Assembly (NCBI GenBank): GCA_021399435.1
Contig: JAJTUP010000010.1
Coordinates: forward strand, 1,550,001-1,614,000
Length of the DNA: 64,000 bases
Source: Diaporthe sp. PMI_573
Lineage: Eukaryota > Ascomycota > Sordariomycetes > Diaporthales > Diaporthaceae
Reading direction: 5' to 3'
How positions within the stretch are numbered: position 1 is the stretch's first letter; each line of letters begins with the position of its first letter. This document shows positions 58,842 through 64,000 of this stretch, in pieces. Made by a program: the position numbers and the translations under genes. The notes below the pieces were generated by a model. The model was not told the origin of the DNA. It saw only the letters and a list, made by a program, of their open reading frames with translations, and ran no database searches.

Positions 58842-59780
58842 ATGACTCGTCTTCGCAATGTCGTAGGGGTCCTGGCCCTATCTTTATGCCTTGTTTCTCG
58901 AGTGATGGCCGCCGTGGCTACAGCCCCGTGGGAGGTAAGAATGGTCTCCTCTGCTAGCTTTGAGTTTACTATCGAGTCTTTCTTTTGTACGCTGGACTGG
59001 GCTAATTAGGGGTCCACAAATCAGGCCGCGTTCTTTTGGTATGCGTACCGGATGGATATTGAAGCATACGGCAAGCGGAATGACATGATTGCGCCGCTGT
59101 GTAGTGGGTCCGCCTCGGGAGGGACGTGCAACTTTGACGAGTTCTTCGCGCACATTCAGAAAGCCTCCGACCCACTCGACCCCAACCAGAAAACTAGTAT
59201 CGGTGACAACCTCTGGCCCGACGCCCAGACCGCAGCCGATGAGCTCGGAAAGCTCACGCAGAAAGGCGGGAACTCCTACTCTGCCCAGTATGACCGTTCG
59301 AAGCTGTTTCAGATCGGAAAGTTCTCAACCAACGAGGGCATCGCCTCTCTGCTGAAGGAGGCCACAAGCAGGATGCAGGCGGCGCGCACCCAGCTCGGCG
59401 ACGACAGCGACAAGATCAAGACTGGTCTGGCGCAGGCCAAGGTGGCCTTGGAAATGGCGCACCAGATTCGCCTCGAGTCCACCGCGCGCGGCGACGAACT
59501 GGTCAACGCCCTGGAAGAATTCAAGAAGGAGAAAAGTCTGAGCTTCAAGGTAGAGTATGACGATTTCACCTCCCCCGACAACTGGTCTGGCAAGCTCATC
59601 AATATGGGCAAAATGGCCGCGCAGCCCGATTGGGACAAGAACTGGAAGGATTATCAGGTCTGGATCGACTCCAAGAAGGGTAAGCAGTTTAAATATCTGG
59701 TGCAGGCACGCTTGCATAAAAATGCCCTGGTTGCCATTCAGGACCAGTCCGCTCGCCTTCACGGCCCGTCGTCGTGCTGA
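58842..59780 (+). CDS. Secreted protein of 282 aa, divergent partner of the chitinase
   Basis: Exons 58842-58934 and 59025-59780 (90-bp intron, phase 0) give 282 residues. The signal peptide MTRLRNVVGVLALSLCLVSR is followed by probable cleavage after VMA. The mature protein has few cysteines (CSGSASGGTC pair near the start and a final Cys) and long amphipathic helices, for example residues about 125-200 rich in Ala, Lys and Glu. Similar secreted proteins accompany subgroup C chitinases in other fungi as far as I can recall, which by analogy to two-part killer toxins might make it the partner component. That role is inference; no catalytic motif is seen. Confidence 0.7.
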
Positions 59781-59929
59781 TCGGCCGGGTGCTTCTTGTC
59801 AAATGTTGCCGAGGCCTTCTTTCAAGTCGAAGCTGCGCCACAGATTACTTAACGGGGGTGGTGTGTTGTTGTGGAAGCAATTCAATCTGTTATACAGGGC
59901 AGGGCCAAGTGCCATAGATAATCATGTTT

Positions 59930-60048
59930 TCAAATTACTGTTATCGGCATTGTTTGTTATCCAACGCTGGGTCTTTGAGTGTTTATCACTGTGTGAAGGG
60001 ACCGCCTCCACCTCGATAACAGGAGTGTATACAGATTAAAAATGAAAC
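59930..60048 (-). repeat. Dispersed repeat family A, short copy 3
   Basis: Reads CTGTTATCGGCATTGTTTG, CAACGCTGGGTCTTTGAG, then to AGATTAAAAATGAAACCACC. It extends about 35 bp further into the element than the copy at 48,855, matching 32,320-32,350 of the 818-bp copy. It lies in the 3' region of the secreted partner gene. Confidence 0.8.
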
Positions 60049-60301
60049 CACCTTATGAAGGGCAATATTCTGCATGTTTGTTGTGCATCACGCAGAATTT
60101 GTTCCTGTAGAATTCCCTGGCCACCTCTCATTCCATTAGAAACGACAATAGATTGTTGACCTCCGGCGACGCGGCTCCGCTACCGACTGTACTCTCTTGC
60201 CGTGTCTCTACCAAGAGCCGTGTCACTGCTACGAATAGCAACATCGCACCTGAGACTGGAACACGGATGTCCATTTGTCGTGGCAATGTCCATGAAAAGA
60301 A

Positions 60302-61246
60302 TTAAGGTGAGTTTCCCAACCAGGTCTGGCAGCCGGAGCAACACAGGCGAAACATCATGACTGGGCGCATACGGGGCGCGGCCTGCAGAGAGCCGAAGAC
60401 GGCCTCAGTCGCCTCTTTTACCTGCCCCTTTAAAAAGTCCAAGTCATCCCGTCCAAACATCGCAGTAATGCTCACGTTTGGCAGACTGCCCAGCGCCCAT
60501 ATACGGTCAAGCCCGAGTCTGTCGTCCAGATCGACAAGCTGTATTGGCGCGTCGGCCAGGAGCCCGAAGGGCCCCGCTGCAGTCCTCTTATCGGCGACAT
60601 GCACCACAGCAGGCGGGCCCGTGACGACCAGCCACTCTCCTCTGCCCCGCATTGTCTCTGCCAGCTGCGGCCGTGTCCAGCGGTACGACGGGTGAGGCTG
60701 ATCGGGGTCGTCACCATGGCGGCCGTCGCGGTACTGGTAAGACTGCAGCAAGTCCAGCATGATCGACGGCGGCTGGCCCGGCCGCGTCTTGGCCGCCCAC
60801 CACCCCAAGCAGCGCAGGGGATCGCCTCGGCTGTGCATCATCCACTCGATGTCGGCCTCGGGGAGCCAATTCATGTGCACGGTATCGCGCTGTGCGTCCA
60901 GCCACGTGTGATGCGTCGCCATGTCGTACGCAAAGGCGCGGGCGTCGGGGTGCGCGTGCTCGTCGGGGACGTCCTGCGGCCCGCCCGACTCCAGCGCCAA
61001 GTTACGGGCCTCGCGGCACACGCGAGCAATAACCGGTCCGGCTCTGTTGGCTCCTGTCACCTTTGACGAACTTTGCCAGCACGGCGGCTCGGCCTCCCAG
61101 AGGCTGCACACGAGACGACCGTCTTGGTGCGGGAAGTCGAGCTCGAACACGCGCGAAGGCAGGCAGAGGCGCCAGATCATTAGGCGAATCTCGATGGGGA
61201 ATGAGGGGAATAGGTGGAATACTTCGTTACCCTGACCAGCCATCAT
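60302..61246 (-). CDS. 2EXR-domain fungal protein (314 aa), intact
   Basis: Single exon; the start is a double Met at 61,246. The N-terminal 2EXR domain runs about 10-110: FHLFPSFPIEIRLMIWRLCL, VFELDF, then ARVCREARNLAL. The remainder is unrecognised, with a hydrophobic VSITAMFGRDDLDFL stretch and three cysteines near the C-terminus (RLCCSGC). 2EXR proteins are widespread, expanded and uncharacterised in filamentous fungi, often near HET genes. High GC, no lesions. Confidence 0.82.
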   Translation of the reverse strand: MMAGQGNEVFHLFPSFPIEIRLMIWRLCLPSRVFELDFPHQDGRLVCSLWEAEPPCWQSSSKVTGANRAGPVIARVCREARNLALESGGPQDVPDEHAHPDARAFAYDMATHHTWLDAQRDTVHMNWLPEADIEWMMHSRGDPLRCLGWWAAKTRPGQPPSIMLDLLQSYQYRDGRHGDDPDQPHPSYRWTRPQLAETMRGRGEWLVVTGPPAVVHVADKRTAAGPFGLLADAPIQLVDLDDRLGLDRIWALGSLPNVSITAMFGRDDLDFLKGQVKEATEAVFGSLQAAPRMRPVMMFRLCCSGCQTWLGNSP

Positions 61247-62179
61247 GTCTCAAGCCCCAAGGCCCATCAGTGCATGAAGAAGAGCAAACGAGATGAGTTG
61301 TTATAGAAAGACAAAGGTCCATGGTATGATTTTGGATGCGAGAGTGAAGGCAGAAGTCACCACCGCAGGTTTACAAGGCTCTATGGCTCTTGTAAATATG
61401 GTGTTTATGGGCGAAGATTCTAGTCCAGGGAGAGAAAGAAGCAACATAAGCTGACTGTATATGTCGTTGACTTTCAAGGTTGGTCGATGACTAATACCAC
61501 GGGCGCTTGTAATTGGTCGGTTGAGATTCCGTACACCACACAATCCCAACCCGAACGCTCATTACGCGTGAGAGAGACAGGGTATACTATAGCTTGCCAC
61601 ATCCGTTCTACCACTACAAGGCAACCATGGGTTCCAAGGTTTGACAGAAGTTACTACGCTTTTTCCTTAGTTCGGGAATATGCTCATTAGTCACACAGCC
61701 ATATATTTGACGACACACGTTGCAGCTCTTGGTATCCGAGCAAATGTGCTTGGCTATCCCCATAACTATACAGCTTAAACAGCTGCACGTTGCAGCCTTG
61801 GATGTCAATATGGCTCCTGTTGTGTAACCACGTGAATAAGCTGACTTCAATAGAAAAGGTGGCAATCCTTCGAGGCAGAAGCGGGGTACATTTGAGATGC
61901 TACAAACCTCCTTCGGTCCAGCCACGTTACCTTCTCAGCAGCAACTCAGTTCCTCTCACCAGATTACAAACCCACCTTTCTCGGACATTTTGGGCTCCTA
62001 CACCCGCTTTGTATCTGTAATTATTTCGCTAACAAATCCCCATCAACAAAAGACCTCGTCTGTATCCAAGATGCCGCAACATGGTCTCAACGAGAGCATT
62101 TCAGCTGTGGAAGAATGGTACTCGACGTACATGGGAATGGCAGAGGATGACATCGATGAATTTCTGAGCCCTTTTGGAA
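61247..62179. other. Divergent spacer, 2EXR gene / HET relic
   Basis: About 930 bp. It includes an upstream ATG reading frame of 41 codons at 62,071-62,196 that overlaps the HET start at 62,180 in another frame. No other gene seen. Confidence 0.45.
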
Positions 62180-64000
62180 ATGGAGCCGGGGGATAATGAG
62201 GCAATCGAAGAGCAGATTCTCGAGGCAATGAAACACACCACGGTGATCGGCGGATTTTGCTCCACGTGTCAGACGATGTTGGACAATTGGCCGGACCTTG
62301 AGATCGCCAACAGAGAGCTATACAACACAGAGGCACACCTCACAGAGAGAAAGGATAGAAGCAACCCCGGAACGTCTCTATTCTCGAAGGACGCTAATTT
62401 GGCATCGAGGTTCTGGATCGGCCAACACTATCATGTTCTAGCTGATTTGCCCTGCTATGAGGATGTTTCTAGGCTACTGGCAGGAGCCAGACACGGCTGT
62501 CGGTTCTGCGGGTTCATTCTAAGAAGAAAGAAGTATGGAAATCGCCTAGAACAGTTCTTGAAGATCCATAGAGGGCTTCAAAAGCTTGGGAAATCGTCAC
62601 AAATCTACATGGTGGTCAGTTCCGTCACACAGAACACAACTAGGTACGTTCATCTCCATTTCGTCTTCTCCATAAGTCCATGCCTAGTGCCCCAAATCGT
62701 TCCGATTCTGGTTCAGCTCAGCCCCTTCTCCTGAATGACTAAATGCTTGGTCTCTTCAGTTCACACTCGAAGTCTCCCTCCACGGAGCGACTGTGTGAAA
62801 ACAATGAATCACCTTGTTTTTAATACCGCAGCCACAGATTCGGGCCATCAGCCGCTCACTACACCCTACTAGTCAGCTTCCCAGGCCGGCGGCTGCGCGA
62901 AGTGTGTCCAGGCCTGAGGAATACGTTCGCCTACAGCTTTCCGGTCAAATCCAATTGTTAGTACGAGTAACGAGACTCAATGGTAACATTGAGAATCTAA
63001 CATAAGAGGGGACATCAATAAGCTCCTTGCCATTTCCCGCTCCGGAACTCGAAAAGTCCAGTTACATACATGGGGCTTGCCAAGCACTGGACCCAGACGT
63101 GTCTGGAGTCCCACAAGCAATGTAATCTCAACCGACCACTACAATACCCGACCCGGCTTTTGTCGATAGCCGCAAATTCGGCAAGAGTTGTATCAACAAT
63201 GAGTTGGACCGAAAAACCTCGCTACGCGACCCCTGAGCCATTGCTGGGGAAGTCATAAATTCGAGACACTTCGTTCGAACAACATTGAGCAAATGCACAC
63301 TTGCGTCCCAATTGAGTCGCTCACTAAGATATTCGTGGATGCTATTGAAATCGCTCGGACTGTGGGCTTGTAGTACATATAGATCGACTCATTGTGCATC
63401 ATACAAGATAGCTATCACGACTGGGAAGTGGAAGCTGCTTCAATGACTTCGGTATATGGTGGCTCATCTCTCAACATAGCGGCATCATCTGCAGAGAACG
63501 GAACTCAGGGCTGTTTCCCACGGCCTTGGGACCATTACTCAGAAGGTTTCCAGGCGGAGGTTCGCATCAATGGACGCAAAGAAGTGCATCATTTAATATC
63601 GCCCACTTGTTATGCTAGTTATATTCACCACAACCACCTCGGATCCAGGGCATGGGCCATACAAGAGAAGGTTCTCTCCCCACGGACTCTCCACTGTGGT
63701 GATCGAGGCATGTTTTCGGAGTGTAGAACTACCATGGCTTCGGACGACCTCCCAGATGGCTTCGACAGCAGCGGCGCCGGATAATTTATCTCCAGTCACA
63801 GTGTTTTACTGCATCCGGACCGAACGAATTCGTTCAATTGGCCGTGGCTGGTGGCTTGGTACTCAAGGCGCGAATTAACCTATCCTAAGGACAAGTTGGT
63901 CGCCCTAGCGGGGGTCGCCCGCTTGCTGACGGATAGAGTTGGGGACCAGTACTTGGCCGGACTATGGTGAAAGGACTTAGAAGTCAATCCATGCTGGAAA
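62180..64000 (+). pseudogene. HET-domain protein, multiply broken, runs off right edge
   Basis: Start MEPGDNEAIEEQILEAMKHT at 62,180. The N-terminal part has GFCSTCQTML and CRFCGFIL cysteine pairs. An intron begins at about 62,643 (GTACGT). HET text returns at 63,070 (LAKHWTQTCLESHKQCN). The HET core ATLSHCWG is frame-shifted by one extra C near 63,231. TAG at 63,371-63,373 (expected Q) and 63,380-63,382 (expected W) break GLxYIxIDSLCIIQDS. Then follow YGGSSLNIAASSA, SRAWAIQEKVLSPRTLH, DKLVALAGVARLL, and TGA at 63,968-63,970 in GLWxKDLEVNPCW. The gene continues past base 64,000. C-to-T and G-to-A stops fit RIP. Confidence 0.8.

Noticed and set aside
62071..62196. 41-codon frame before the HET relic read as its true start with a frameshift
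   Set aside because: An ATG at 62,180 opens the HET frame directly, so no shift is needed there; the upstream frame is more likely an uORF or chance.

Overview
This is a 64 kb window of a filamentous ascomycete (Pezizomycotina) genome. Evidence for that: genes carry many short GT-AG introns of about 40-145 bp, and the window holds a highly reducing polyketide synthase, HET-domain and NACHT genes, a LysM/GH18 chitinase and a 2EXR protein. It also has AT-rich blocks and C-to-T type nonsense changes typical of RIP, and fungal hAT, pogo/Fot1, Copia and LTR relics. The species cannot be named from the sequence; a plant-associated Sordariomycete would fit.

Left arm (1-23,950) is gene-bearing. In order it holds the C-terminal end of a reducing PKS, a HET pseudogene tail, an intact quinate-permease-like MFS transporter, an unnamed fungal protein with one early stop, an intact SDR, and a ferrochelatase with one premature stop. 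Next come a NACHT protein, tRNA-Lys(CUU) with an intron inside a pair of inverted repeats, a small secreted Cys-rich protein, a DapA-family aldolase with a damaged last exon junction, and the first 387 residues of a DHA1-type MFS transporter.

Middle (about 23,951-49,290) is an accessory island of nested mobile elements: two LTR families including solo LTRs, an 818-bp element with an 18-bp target duplication and truncated relatives, a 4.7-kb hAT carrying two insertions, an intact pogo/Fot1-type transposon, a 929-bp TIR element with an AT-rich core, and a Copia reverse-transcriptase relic. It also holds one intact HET gene, an F-box gene, a decayed hypothetical, and a cyclin gene cut by two transposons. 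The missing C-terminus of the MFS transporter reappears at 49,289-49,531 on the same strand, so the island seems to have grown inside that gene.

Right arm (49,300-64,000) is gene-bearing again: an intact NACHT-ankyrin protein, a killer-toxin-like LysM/ChtBD1/GH18 chitinase divergent from a secreted 282-aa protein, a 2EXR protein, and a decayed HET gene running off the right edge.

Taken together the window is an accessory region rich in non-self-recognition type genes (three HET loci, two NACHT proteins) with transporters and secreted proteins. Several otherwise full-length genes carry single stops.
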